From contig NC_045140.1 of NCBI RefSeq assembly GCF_008831285.2, positions 10,224,505 through 10,288,504 of the forward strand: a stretch of DNA of 64,000 nt, written 5' to 3'. A program made the translations under genes and the position numbers. Positions within the stretch are counted from its first letter, which is position 1, and each line of letters begins with the position of its first letter. Below are positions 22,934-35,200 of the stretch, piece after piece. The notes under the pieces were generated by a model that searched no databases, had not been told where the DNA came from, and was given only the letters and a program-made list of their open reading frames with translations. Origin of the DNA: Nymphaea colorata (taxonomy: Eukaryota > Streptophyta > Magnoliopsida > Nymphaeales > Nymphaeaceae).

Positions 22934-23559
22934 TTATATATTAGCCAATCATCAATTGAAAGCGGGCAAGATGCTCGTGAATTTATATTGGTTCAAACCT
23001 TCGACCAGTGGCTTCTTGCAACCCGCCCATCATGCCCATACAACCCTGAGGTTCCATGACCTTGTTCGCACTACGAATAAGGGCCGAGTGGAAAGGGGCA
23101 GTCAGCAGGCTACTTCTGGGGCACGCCTCTTGCTTTTAGATACCATATACTTGATCTTGATTATCAAGCAGGAAATTTCATACCATTAGCCGATATATGT
23201 AGAGGAACATGGGTACGTGATATTGAATGTAATCCAAGTCAAGGCACAAAGCTGGCTCGAGCTGTAGGAACTTTTGCTAAACTAATGAAGAAACCAGCAC
23301 CATAATGTCTTGACAAACTCATTGATTTCTGATGCTGAGCTACTATTAGTATAGTTTCCAATCCCAACCATGGTGCACATAAGCTTAGAAAAGTAGGACA
23401 AAGCCGATGGTTAGGCAGACACCCAATTGTTTGTGGTGTTGCAATGAATCGAGTGGATCATCCTCATGGAGAAGGCAAAGAGGTAGACCTACGGTGTCAC
23501 CTTGGGGGAAACCCACCAAAGCAAGATTTCAGACCATAGTGGGAAAGCACAGAAATTAG
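22934..23559 (+). pseudogene. Mitochondrial rpl2 exon 2 (copy 2)
   Basis: Same protein blocks as copy 1 (SGFLQPAHHAHTTLRFHDLV, GRVERGSQQATSG). A deletion of roughly 30 nt lies near 23305, and VDHPHGEGKE replaces the glycine-rich signature. It is more decayed than copy 1 in this part. Confidence 0.85.
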
Positions 23560-23562
23560 TTC

Positions 23563-23916
23563 ATGGCACGACAATCTATAAGGAAGGGGAAGTTTTGTTT
23601 ACCATTTTTAATGAAGAAGAAAAGAGAAAATGAAGTGAGCAATGTAGGCTTGCGTAGCAGAGACGCCAAAAGCAGCAATGCAGCCTTGCATAGTGGTAGC
23701 ACAGGTGTAACCATTTTTAGGAAAATTTGGTCATGTAGATCTTCTATGTTGCCAGAATTCGTTGATTGTAGAGTATAAATTTACAATGGAAAAACTCCTG
23801 TTTGTTGTAATATCACTGAAGGAAAGGTTGGTCATAAATTTGGAGAATTTGCTTCTACATGGAAACGAAGACCTTTGAGAACAAAGATTGGATCAGGAAG
23901 AAGGAGGAAAAAGTAA
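23563..23916 (+). pseudogene. Mitochondrial rps19 with the same in-frame insertion (copy 2)
   Basis: It starts at ATG (MARQSIRKGKF). It carries the same extra stretch between MKKKRE and RKIW, then SSMLPEFVD, a premature TAA at 23776-23778 where copy 1 has CAA, and the intact tail IYNGKTP, ITEGKVGHKFGEFA, TWKRRPLRTKIG. It is a single frame of 117 codons apart from that one stop. C-to-T change is the usual decay route for a methylated nuclear insertion. Confidence 0.9.
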
Positions 23917-23930
23917 AGTCAAAGCACCAT

Positions 23931-24005
23931 ATGGCATGAAAAGGAAATCCAACTTCGGTAGGACTTGATCTAAATCATAGTTCAGATTCAAGTCTGTTCA
24001 GGAGG
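23931..24005 (+). pseudogene. Mitochondrial rps3 exon 1 (copy 2)
   Basis: It reads MA, a stop (TGA for CGA), then KGNPTSVGLDLNHSSDSSLF, and is followed by GTGACCACG, a group II intron start. The 75-nt length matches the family. It confirms the gene order rpl2, rps19, rps3. Confidence 0.88.
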
Positions 24006-25300
24006 GTGACCACGAAAGTCACGGAAGAGTCATATACTATAAAAAAGGTATGGGAGGACGTTGCAGATGTTCGGCATAGACACGACTTCTGCTAACGCTA
24101 GAAGACCATAGGAAGATACCCAAGACCTGAGCATGTTGTGAAAGAAGCACACAGGACGGGCGTGCTTCGACCATGTCTCTAGGGCATAGTGGAATGTTTC
24201 TATCATGAATGCGAGGTGCAGGATACCAGGACGATAAACCTGGCCAACATTGAAAGGCAAAAGCTTGTGCTCAATACAATCTCTCTCATTTAATTAGGTC
24301 TTCGACCAAGACTGTGCTCAGTTCCGGATCCAATCTTTGAGAGAGCTGCCCTTTAAAGTGTGTCTTCCTGTATGAACACTAAAAGTAGAGGACTGCCTTT
24401 TTTGAAGCAAGGACCTTTAGTCCTTTCAAACATGCTAATCAGGCATTTTGATGTCATTAGGATAGGAGGGTACTGATATCCAGTAGTCAGTCAGTTACCG
24501 CCCATGGCCCAAGCTAGGTCCGACCAACACTATACTCTGAATCTCAAGTACTATGTCAGGAAGAGTTTCCAATGAAAGAGAAGGCAAGAAGACATTCTGC
24601 TCAAGGGTATCAAGCCTGAAGTAATGAATAGTGAATGTGAACCATTAGTGTTTATAGAACCATCAGTTTGATAGTTCAGTCAAAGCAAAGTCCAATACAG
24701 GCCCTCAATGACCAACTACATAGCCAAACATCTCCCATTGAGAAAGCAAGTGTGCTCTTCAACTATAAGGCTGCAATAGCAGCTTGGAACTGATAGAGAT
24801 CCACTTGAGAGTCCAACTTATGGTCAACCCTAGACGCAAGAACTAGTGGGGTACTGATAGTGGAAGTTCTGTCAGCTTCAGCTCTGTTTACTATGACCTA
24901 TGTTTTTCATATTTGGCTGTTGGTTGTTGACTTTTCTAGTCCAGGCCTTCTATTATTTATATTGGAAGTTCTTTAATGAAGTGTCTCATCAGAGTGGCAG
25001 TGAAAGTCTAAGTCAATCAAAGCCGCTAAGGGTTGGTACTCTCTTTCAGGAAGGTCAGTCTCACTACAAGCAAAAGCTCTCACTACATATGACAAAGAGG
25101 GCATTCTACCGATGAAGCTCGTGGGGCGGAGGTGTCAAGAGCTATCGACTCAACTGGGTAGGGTTTTCTTCATATCTACAACTAGTTCAACACAGATCAG
25201 TTGTTCACCACCCCCCCCCCCCAAAATGAAAGAGGAACCCCAAGTGTCAACGTTTATGTTCTTATTTGTTTCATGCGGTTCAAGATGGGTCTTCTTTTGA
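24006..25300 (+). other. Mitochondrial rps3 group II intron, 5' and middle part
   Basis: No coding frame. It follows exon 1 directly, shares its first 285 bases with block 1, and includes a C-run at 25208-25222. I did not find a domain V or exon 2, so the intron is incomplete here. Confidence 0.55.
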
Positions 25301-26059
25301 GTGATGCAATTACCCTTTCAAACTTTGATAAACACTTTTCCACATCAAGAGTGAATTCTTGATACTATTTGACTTCTTGAGTACATTATTGTTCATTTCT
25401 TTTTTCCTTTGGTCTCCTAACATACATTATTTGGTCATAGAAAGATTAGAAAGACCCCATTTTGGCTTTCACTTTCTTTGATTCAATTAAAAGAAAGGTG
25501 GAGAAGAAAAAGGAAACTAGAACAATAGTCAATAATCATTAAATATAATGAGAGAGAAAAAAACAAACTTATCTGGTCTTTTTGGATCCCAGTGAAGGCA
25601 AAGGTAGTGAAGTAGGTCCCATCTATCCTTCTGTCTGTATTATCCAGTCAGAGATCAAATGACTAGGGTCAATACGAGAACTTGAAAACAAACTTAAATG
25701 AACAAAGCACACTCAGACTTTACGTATCATGTCTGAATCTGTCTGGGGTTTGCAATGAAAAGATCAATCAAAGATCATGTATTTCTGTTCTGGGAGTGGA
25801 GAATATAAAATAGAACGAATATTTTTTTTTTAAATTTTTTTCTTTGAAGAAGATTAGGTCATCACAAAAACTTAGCTTAGAACTTAATTCGTTTTCCAGT
25901 TCACTTCTACTGTTTGGATCTATGACGAATGGAATACTGGTCAAATCTCATTCGTATGATATTATTCTATAAAGAAAGAGGACAACAGGTTATAGAAAGG
26001 AACGAAATAGTAGAAGAGTACGAGAAATTCAAAGAGATTCTTGGGTGGGAGTCAGGAAT

Positions 26060-28970
26060 GCAATTTTTCGTGAGTGAGATAAAAACTCTTATAATGGCTG
26101 GTTTTAACACTGGGTTGAAGGTCTCTGAGTAAGCTATTATGTTCACTTGAAGATACCTTTTTGCAACTAAGCGAGCTTTGTATCAAGGGTTGGATCTGTT
26201 GGCATTGCATTTTAATTTGTCCACTCATTTGCACCCAATAATATTATATATAGTGTGACTTTGTTGGTAGCAACTCAACAATAAAAACTCTGAACAGCTT
26301 GGGTATAGGTCACTTGTTCAATTTCAGCATCATCTTGAGTAGTGGAAATGAAAGCCCTTGATTTAAATGATCTTGTCATGGTAGGGATGCATTCATGGTT
26401 AGGTCTGTCCACAACAGCGACTGGATTTGAGGTAGGCATAGCATTAGTTGAGGTGTGATGGTTTCACTATTTTCTAAGTTGGCTTTTAGAGGAATGACAT
26501 CAATATTTGATTCCAGTGATGGCATTCAACTCATAGTTTGGGACCTAAAAAGTTGGTTGGTATAACACTATATGACCACTATGGGATTGAGTTTCAGTTG
26601 GTGTATGGCCGATGGTGAGGCTGAAGTTTGAGATATTCCTTTGGACACATCCTGGCTATGTGACCCTAGAATTTGGGGTCATAGTTTGGGTATGTTGTGA
26701 ATAGGTTCTCATTGACTAAAATTCAGTTCTGGTGCATTCAAAATGGTATGATCATGATATTGAGCTCCTTCAATGAATACCACATGCCGTTTCATGAAGA
26801 CCTCATGAGATTTAGGATCAAGAGTATCCTTTGCGTCAAATTCCACAACCTATAAAGATACCTTGACCTACAGCTTGTGTTGATTGTAGGGCATCAATAA
26901 CAGGTAACAAACACCTATAAATGCTTTTATGATGGAGAAATTGAAAACCTATTTGAATAGATGATCAAGCAAAGAGACATAAATTTTGAGGAAGACAACT
27001 AGTTTACAATGAATATTGCAGTACAAAAGCATCAAAACAGAATTCATTTCCAATTTTGGCTTCTTGAAGCATAGTTAAAGTTGCTTCAACAATATGACAG
27101 TGCTTAGATTCAGAAAGCCCATTTTTTTCAAGTGTACAAGGGTAAGAATACCAGTGTATAATGCCATGCATCTTCAAGTATTGTTCACAATTTTGACTGC
27201 AATGTTCATCACCATTGCCAAATTGAAAAAAGAGAACTTAATGGACATTTGAAGATGCTTTTCAATAATGGACTTAAAATGAATAAAACAGTTACAAACA
27301 TCAGATTTATTCTTTATAGGAAATATCCAGGAAAGCCTAGCAAAATAATCAACTGGGAGTAGATAAAATTGAAAGCCCTCTCTCTTTGGGATCAGTGATG
27401 CTGCCTAGACAAAACCGTGTATCATTTCTAACGGTTGATGGAAACAGAGCTTCTGTGACTTTCTGGCAGCTCAATGTTCACACACTAATGAAGACACATC
27501 CAATCCTTTCTTGAAAACAAGTTCCTTGAGCTAAGCTTGGCTAATTTGTGAGCATCGGTGTGACCAAGATGCCTATACAAGTACAGATATGTGCCTTCTT
27601 TGGCAGCAGCTAGCAAGGCAACTTTGCAGTGGGCTCTATTCGATAGAAGCTTGCCTTCGTCTTCTTTTCCTTCAGATGGATTTTGCTTGATCGACAATAC
27701 TTGATCACAAGATTGTAATGGTGAAATTTAATCTATAATCATTATCAATAGAGAACTTTCCTATTGAGAGAAGGTTATTCGAGATGCCAGACACATGCAA
27801 AGTATTTTTTAGAATAAAATAAGAACTCCCAAGATATAAAAGTTGATCTCCAACATGAGTTCCACATAATAAAGTACAATTTCCAACAAGTATAGAGTTA
27901 GTACCTGATAAATATATTTATTTGCTGTACTGACTAGAATGACTAATATTATGTATAGCATCCATATCTCGATACCAGCAGTCATTCTCCTTGTGAACAT
28001 TTGTGGCAGATAATGCTCTAGAAATTCCTAACAAGCTCAGGCCAAGTGACCTTTCCTCTTATAGTGTTGATAGGTTATGAGTGGATGTTGAGACTTATTT
28101 TGGGTTTGGTTGGTGTTTTCGACTTTGCTAGTTTCTATTGTTTCTATCTTGGCTTCATCCTCATTCATTAAATGGACCTTGACCTTGACTTCTTCCTCTA
28201 AATGCATTGAATGCCACATGTATGCTCATTGCTTTCTTGAACTTTTGGTTTTTATCATAGCTAGTCGGCTTTCTTGATTATTGAGTAGATCATAAAGGTC
28301 TGGAAATGATGGTGATGAAGAATTTATACATGTCGTGAGAGTTGTGACAAAACTCTTGTTTTCGGTTGAAAGACCGTTTAGAGCAATTTGAACTCGATCA
28401 ACGTCGGGAGTCTTGTGACCGGCTGTCTGCCAAGTGTTGCCTGATTTGTTATAGACATATCATCTTTCTTGATAAAATCGAGGTCCTTTTTCAGCATCAT
28501 TGACAACCGGGGAGATTGAGGGCCATATGTGTGTTCAATTTAACTCCATGCCTCTCTTGCGGTTTTGGTGTGAATGGTCTGACTTAGGATGCTTTCTATT
28601 ATATGGTTTTGGTATGAATTGTCTGACTTAGGATGCTTTCTATTATAGTGTTTCAAATCAAGTTGACAGCTAGCTTAAACGACTTGCACCACTTTTCATA
28701 CACTGGATTGGCACTCTTTTCTCCTTTGTCATTCTCAATAAACTATTGAGGTGGTTCTTTAGTGCCATCCACAAATGACAGCAGCTCCTAGGACTCCATG
28801 ATAGAGTAAAGTTGACTTTTTAATAGTAAATAATTTTCCCTTGTTAATTTGATGGAGGGCGAGACTGGCAATGGCATTTCATTGCATGCCTCCAACCAAA
28901 CATGACGATGTTGCCATATCAACTCAATAGACTTGCTCTTAAGAGCTACCTCGAAGGATCTGTATACCAT
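26060..28970 (-). pseudogene. Copia gag, protease, integrase and RT start (5' half of the large element)
   Basis: Minus-strand order from the right: gag start (LPVSPSIKLTRENYLLLKSQ), a zinc-knuckle remnant (YKRKGHLA), a protease region, then the pre-integrase motif YLYLYRHLGHTDAHKLAKLS. Next come the integrase tail (DPKSHEVFMKRHVVFIEGAQ) and the RT start (CKWVDKLKCNANRS..., YKARLVAKRYLQ, ETFNPVLKPAIIRVF). The RT is cut after this last motif at about 26060. Its continuation, GWSLYQLDFDNTF, is at 15270. Stops and frame slips are frequent. Confidence 0.85.
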
Positions 28971-28973
28971 AAA
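28956..28973 (-). other. Copia primer binding site
   Basis: On the minus strand TGGTATACAGATCC lies next to the 5' LTR. It resembles TGGTATCAGAGCC, complementary to initiator tRNA-Met, with one extra base. It fixes the direction of the element. Confidence 0.65.
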
Positions 28974-29285
28974 CGTAAAACACAGGTCTAGCAGAAACTT
29001 TGAGACAACTTCTATTCTTAGAGTGATTCCCATTATATTGAAAGTGACAATACAACTGTTATAAATTTGATAGATATATCAGGTACAACACACACACACA
29101 CTCACATATAGAGAGGGAGGGAGAGAAAGAGATAATAGAAATTCAAAAAATTGAATAACACACATGCTTGCATGGGGCACCATAATGTATTTCCTTATCT
29201 AAAGATCTTGTCCTAATTCATTGTTAATAACAAATTTTTGTTTTCTAATCTTTGACACCCTCCATAATCATTACATGTCTTAACA
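28974..29285 (-). mobile_element. Copia 5' LTR (right end in window coordinates)
   Basis: Partner of 13766-14032. The inner end has mutated to CG (CGTAAAACACAGG). The outer end is CTTAACA, followed by ACTAA, the probable target duplication. It contains an expanded CACA and GAGAGG stretch (29085-29140). Confidence 0.82.
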
Positions 29286-30039
29286 ACTAAGGTTTTTAAG
29301 ATAAGAAGTTCAAGGGTCATGAAAAAAGCAAGCGAAGAAAACCTAGCTCCTAAACTATTAAGATAAAAAAGTAAATATATTAAGCAAACAATGAAGATAG
29401 AAAGAGCAAGTGCACACACATAACAAGCAATTGAGATATAAGTCAAGTGAAGCTTAGCTAAGCTTGAGATGGTGCACTAAATCTCATGTTGAGCTTAAGC
29501 TAGGCCATCAAACACTATATCCTAGTTCAAGCAAGCAGAGCTTGGCTCATGAATTCCCTTATATGGCTCTATAGTTGAGTAAACCCTAAAGTGACCAGTA
29601 TCTAATTTCTTCAAAAAGGAAATGTAATATAGTCGCTCATGATATATAATATTATAGTTTAGGCAAACATGTGGAATTAATGGAAATAATTGAAGTTACA
29701 TTTTTTGGAATCAGAAGGAAAAAAATACAGTGATAGAATGAAGACCAAATTTTGCAAATTAAAATCAAGAAAGAGAAAGAGATCACAAATAAAGCAGTGG
29801 CAGAGCCATAAATTTTTTGCTAAGAGACACTAATTCAAATAATCTAATAAAAATATATAAATAATTTAGGGGCAAGGAAACCAATAAAAAAACAAAGAGA
29901 TTTTATGGAATTGTGTGTGCAGCTCATACCTAGCACCGACTGAGAGCTAATTTGATAAAAAGGGGAGAGCGAAGAGAAAAAAATGAGGTGAAATAGAGCA
30001 AACAGAGCTAGAGAAGCAGTAACAGAGATGTATGTGGCT

Positions 30040-30087
<48 letters not shown>

Positions 30088-30959
30088 TGCAAGTCTGGTG
30101 AAAGCAAGGAGAGTTTGTCAAAGGTAAGTTTATTTCAATGCATCATATATAGTAAAAATTACATTCTTCAACTGCTTATAAGCCAATTTGTTCTTTGTCA
30201 TTTAATATAGAATTTGAACAGCCACCTATGGCAGATGATGCACGCTGTAAGAAGGGAGTTTGAAGGGTTTGAAGATGAATAACTTGGATTGAATACCAAC
30301 CCTGCCAAGCTGAAGCATACCAAACTTTGACTTGGTTTTGCTCACATTCTCTTTCACCAATCTAGCTAGCTTGGTTTAGCCTTGGCCTTCTTTGCTTTTT
30401 GAATTGCAAACGATCAGCCTCTAATTGCTCCATCCACATTTCTTGAGACTGAATTAAGGGAAAGGCCTAACCAAGTTATGCATACAAGTCTAACATGATC
30501 TCTTTCATTAGGACCATGAGTGCCTTCAAGGACTAGGCCAAGTGGTAGAACTGCTACAAGGTGCAATTTTTCCTTTTTTATCCAGGCAAACAACATGTAG
30601 GGGACTACTGATGCAAGTCTACACAAGAACTAAGTCCCCAAACCTTTATCAAAACAAAATGTGCTATAAAAAAGAAAGAAAGTGCATGATTTAGGCCTCA
30701 GCACTGAGGGGACAAAAGACAGTGCCAACAAACATTTCTATAAATATTTACAAGGTCAAGCAACCCCAACTAAGGAGTAAAGGATCAGCTCTATGCATCA
30801 GAACAACAAGTTTTTCAATACTTGAATAGGGATATTATCATTTTCCACAAACAACTTCTAGACAATGTTCAACATCAAGGGACAATGATTAAGTACCTGA
30901 TTTCTCTCCTCTAAAGATCTTTGCAATGTGTTTTTCCGTATGACGTTGTGGGAGCATAT
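29286..30959. other. Intergenic, no gene recognised
   Basis: Contains a TG/GA microsatellite at 30047-30090. The open frame at 30414-30626 (minus) matches no family. Possible old transposon debris. Confidence 0.45.
30047..30090. repeat. TG then GA microsatellite
   Basis: About 12 TG units followed directly by GA units. Open frames across it on both strands are artefacts of the repeat. Confidence 0.92.
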
Positions 30960-31903
30960 TCCTACATGGGTGCCTAAATTTTCAATGTTTGAATACAATG
31001 CTGGAGGATATTCATATCAGGAATAATGTAGTCATCGTTGTTGTTTAGAATCACCAATTGACCATGATCATTCTCCCTTTTGCTAATGACTGCAGCAACT
31101 CTTTGTTGACTACAAAAGATTAGAAAAAAGATATGAGTATAAGCCTCACATCTCCCATCAATAGACCATGGATCAATTTGAATGCCAAAATTAATCATAT
31201 TTCTCCAACTCTTTCCAATTTAGGGCCAAAATGTGCTCCATGTAAACTATAACAAATTCTAAAAATTGAGAGATAAAGGATTTCCCTTTATGAAAAGCCT
31301 TATTTCTCAAATGCCAAATCTTCCAAATAGTAGTTGGGAAGAGTAGTCTCCAACATTGTTCCATCCATCTACACTTAATAGAGGTTACCTTCCGTCTATT
31401 AAGCTCTTGCACAACAAATAATTGAGCTGTTCTAGACTTTTGATTTTTTTTTTTTTTTGTGATGAACCTTTACACGTTGGCCGTAACCTTACGTCCAAAA
31501 AGGTGCACAAGCCCTTTTCATGTTTCAAACGTAGAACACATCCATTTGGCCCATGAGACTCCACCCTTTTTACTCTATCATAGGTAGGCAAGTGATCCTT
31601 GCAAGCTGAAAATAGTCTCCACTTAGTTCTAGGATGAAATGGGTTAGATCGTAACCATTCACACCATCTTTGAGAAGAAGAGATCATATGGAAGGCTTCC
31701 AAAATATCTCTTATCTCCATAGTGGAAGTGTCGTTATTATTTGAAACCAATTTACCTAGTCTAAAGCCATTGCCAAAGTTCATTTCATGGAACTTCCTAT
31801 GAGGTTTTATCATTAAGCATGTTTCTCATGTGATATACACTTAGGTGTGCACTGTGTAGGACTTGATTAAGGCGATCAAACTGGACCTCGTTCGCAAGGA
31901 TTA
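30960..31903 (-). mobile_element. LINE (L1-type) 3' portion, with zinc-binding RT domain
   Basis: The minus strand reads SQRWCEWLRSNPFHPRTKWR, LFSACKDHLPTYDRVKR, GPNGCVLRLKHE and later TTIWKIWHLRNKAFHKGKS. This is the zf-RVT pattern found downstream of the RT in plant L1 elements (cysteines partly lost). The same LINE continues beyond the Copia insertion at 36478. No clear poly(A) tail is seen on the left. Confidence 0.78.
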
Positions 31904-32204
31904 TGTATTGGAGAGTGGAGCCTGATCCATACTTAACAGTCTTCCCTAATTTTTCTGTAAGGGCATTTATGTTATTTTTTTCACTAAGTGAGTTTTACCC
32001 TAATCTCGTGTTTATGAGGGCATTTTTAGCTTGTACACTGTAATTTCTTTGTGATAGTGACAACTGCTGTGTGTGATGGTTGTGGATGTAGGATGCCGTC
32101 GTCTCTGAACCATGTAAATCTTTGTGTGTTCTTTCCCTTTCTCTTCTTCTGATTGATATTCTGTTTGTGCATTAAAAGAGTGTGAGAGAGGCTCGTTCAT
32201 AACA
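31904..32204 (+). mobile_element. Copia 5' LTR (second Copia element)
   Basis: Starts TGTATTGGAGAGTGGAGCC and ends TTCATAACA. It aligns with 36176-36477 across shared blocks GTGGAGCCTGATCCATACTT, TGTAATTTCTTTGTGAT and CTCTGAACCA, but with many differences, so the insertion is old. Confidence 0.85.
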
Positions 32205-32206
32205 AC

Positions 32207-32218
32207 TGGTATCAGAGT
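32207..32218 (+). other. Copia primer binding site
   Basis: TGGTATCAGAGT two bases after the LTR, one mismatch from the initiator tRNA-Met complement TGGTATCAGAGC. Confidence 0.85.
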
Positions 32219-32240
32219 CTGGTTTGTGCTCAAGAGGAAC

Positions 32241-35200
32241 AATGAAAGCAATGGCATTGGAAGAAGGAACGGTGAAAATTGAGAAGTTTGATGGAAAAGA
32301 TTTTAGATTTTGGTGGATGCAGATCGAACACTATTTGTATCAAAAGAAACTATATTGACCCCTCATTAGAGTGAAGCCAACAATGATGTCTTATGATGAT
32401 TGGTAGTTGCTAAATAGGTAGGAGCTTAGAGTCGTCCACTTGACACTAGCCAAAAACATTGCCTTCAACATCCTTAATTAGAAGACCACCGCGAGCCTGA
32501 TGAAGACGCTATCAGTTATGTATGAAAAACCCTTCATTTATAATAAAGTTTATCTGATGTGTCGTTTATTTAATTTGAAGATGACCGAATGTGCTTCTGT
32601 TACTGGTCATATATTAAGTTTAATGTGATTATGCCTCAATTGAGTTTTGTGAACATTAAAATTGATGTTAAAGTTTAGGTTGTGCTTATTTTGTCATCAC
32701 TGCATGAGAGTTGGGGTGCGATTATGACTGTAGTGAATAGTTCTCATGGGTCTAACAAATTGAAATTTATCAGTGTCCGAGATCGAATCTTGAGCGAAGA
32801 CATTCGTAGAAGAGAATCAAGAGAAACTTTCGCTTCTGTTTAAAATATTAAAGGTAAGGGAACGATGAACCAACATAGTCAAGAAAGAGGTAGATCTAAA
32901 TCGAAAAGAAGTTAGTCCAACCCTCAAGGAGAAGAATGCTAGAACTGTAGAAAGTCGGGTCACCAAGAAAGGTATTGCATAAAAAGAAAAACTAAAACCA
33001 GGAAGAAGAATTTGCAAATTTTGTCACAGACAACATACATGATGCCCTAGCCTTGAGTCTGCATAGCTCTAGTGAATCTTGGAATTTAGGTTCATGTGCA
33101 TCTTTTCACTCTACTTCATGTAAGAAAAGTATGTAAAATTACATTCTAGACAATTTTGAAAAGGTCTATCTTGCAGATGATGAACCACTAGATATTGTGG
33201 AGAAGGAAGATGTCCATATATGAGTACAGAATGAGCATGTGTGGAAACTGAATGATGTTAGATATGTTTCGAGTTTGAGGAGAAATCTTATTTTTGTCGG
33301 TTAGCTTGACGATGAGGGGTATGCTACTATGTTTCTTGGAGAATGTTAGAGGATAACCAAAGGTACAATGGTTGTAGCACGAGCCAACAAACTGGATACT
33401 TGTATATAACTGCTGACCTTAAGGACACAATGACTGTAGCAAAATGCGATGACAACTAATTGCTATGGTATTACATTCTTGGACATATGAGTGAAAAATT
33501 GATGAAAATTATGGCAGCAAAGAACAAATTGTCTGATTTGAAATACGTAGATGTTGGGTTTTGCGGAGGTTGTATGTTTGGAAAGTAAAAAAGGGTCAAT
33601 TTTTCCATAGTCCGGCTACCACCGACGAAAGAGAAGTTGGAGTTAGTGCATACAAATGTTTGGGTACCAGCCCATATTCGTTTTTTTGGAGGATCGCTCC
33701 ATTATGTCACATGTATGAATGACTACACTTGAAAGGTATGGGTTTATTTTTTGAAAAATAAATATGATGTCTTTGACACTTTTAAAAAATGGAATGCTGA
33801 AGTTGAACATCAAACTAGCAAGAATATGAAATATCTATGATCAAACAATGGAGGAGAATATGATAGCAATGAGTTCAAGAACTTTTGTACAAACAATGAG
33901 ATTCAGATGGTGAAAACAATCCCGAAAAAACTACAACAAAATGGGGTTTCTAAATGCATATATAGAACCTTAAATGAAAGGGCTAGCTGCATAATCTACA
34001 TTCTGGTTTGCCCAAGTGCTTATAGACTGCTGCCATTAGTATTGCTGCCGATCTGATCAATTGTGGACCCTCTATTCTCTTGAATTACAAAATACTTGAA
34101 AAAGTCTGGACTGAAAAGGACATAAACTTTTCACACTTAAGAACTTCTGGTTGTGTTTCTTATGTGCATGTTAACTCTGATGGTAGGGAGAAGCTGGATC
34201 TAAAGTCAAAAAATGCTATTTCATTGGCTATAGCAATGATGACTTTGGTTATTGCTTTTGAGGTAATGAAAAAAGGAAAATCATTAGATAGAATGATGTA
34301 ATCTTCAATAGGAAAATTATCAGACAGAAGGATGTAATATTCAATGAAACAACACTTCACAAAGCATGGACATCACTACTCTGGAAAAGAAGGAAAATGA
34401 AAAGGCAAGAAGAGAGCATGTAAAATTGCAAGAGGTTTAAGAAGAGAATGCAGTTATAAATAAGTTCAAAAATATTTAGAACAACCAATTTGAACAAGTA
34501 CTCAAGCATAGTTGAGGAGATTGAGTAGTTCACTAAAGCCTGTAAGAGGTATTCTCCTTCCTTTCACTATTTATTGTTGATTTATGTTGGGAACTAGAAT
34601 GCTTTGATGAAGCAATGCAGGAAAAATATTTTGTCAAGTGGGAGTCAGCAATGAAGGAGGAAATGAACTCCTTGCATACAAACCAAACATATGTGCTGAC
34701 TAAGCTACTAGTTGGTAAAAGGGATCCACATAATAAATGAGTCTATCAAATAAAAGAGGAAGCTGATGGTAGCAAGAGGTAAAAAGCAAGGCTAGTGGTG
34801 AAGGGTTTTTAGCAAAAAAAAGGTATCAATTAGACTGAAATATTCTCTCTAGTTGTTAAGTTGACTACAATTAGAAAATCTATACATGGAACAATTAGAT
34901 GTCAAAACAACTTTTCTCCATGGGGATTTAGAGGAAAGACATCTATTTGATGCAACTCAAAGGCTTTTAGGTACCTAAAAAAGAAAGTCTTATTTGCAAA
35001 TTAGGAAAAAATATACATAGTTTGAAGAGGCACCAGGTATAAGAAGTTCGATAGCTTCATAAAAAGAAATGAATTGAAGAGATGTGATTGGATCATTGTT
35101 GTTACTTTAAAAGATTTGATAGTTGTTATATTATTTTTCTCTTGTATGTGGATGATATGCTTATCGTAGGTTCCAATCTATAGAAAATCAATATGTTAAA

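Larger units (their letters stand above)
21869..26055 (+). other. Nuclear copy of mitochondrial DNA, block 2
   Basis: It repeats block 1 (rpl2 intron end, rpl2 exon 2, rps19, rps3 exon 1). Unlike block 1, it continues past 24290 into more of the rps3 intron. Positions 24290-25300 look like the same intron. Positions 25300-26055 are organellar in appearance but unassigned. About 480 bp of the rpl2 intron (15880-16355 in block 1) is missing. The right edge near 26055 is where Copia RT resumes. Confidence 0.75.

Noticed and set aside
25929-26132. Open frame of 67 codons (MEYWSNLIRMILFYKERG...)
   Set aside because: It crosses the junction into Copia RT, which reads on the opposite strand. No family recognised.
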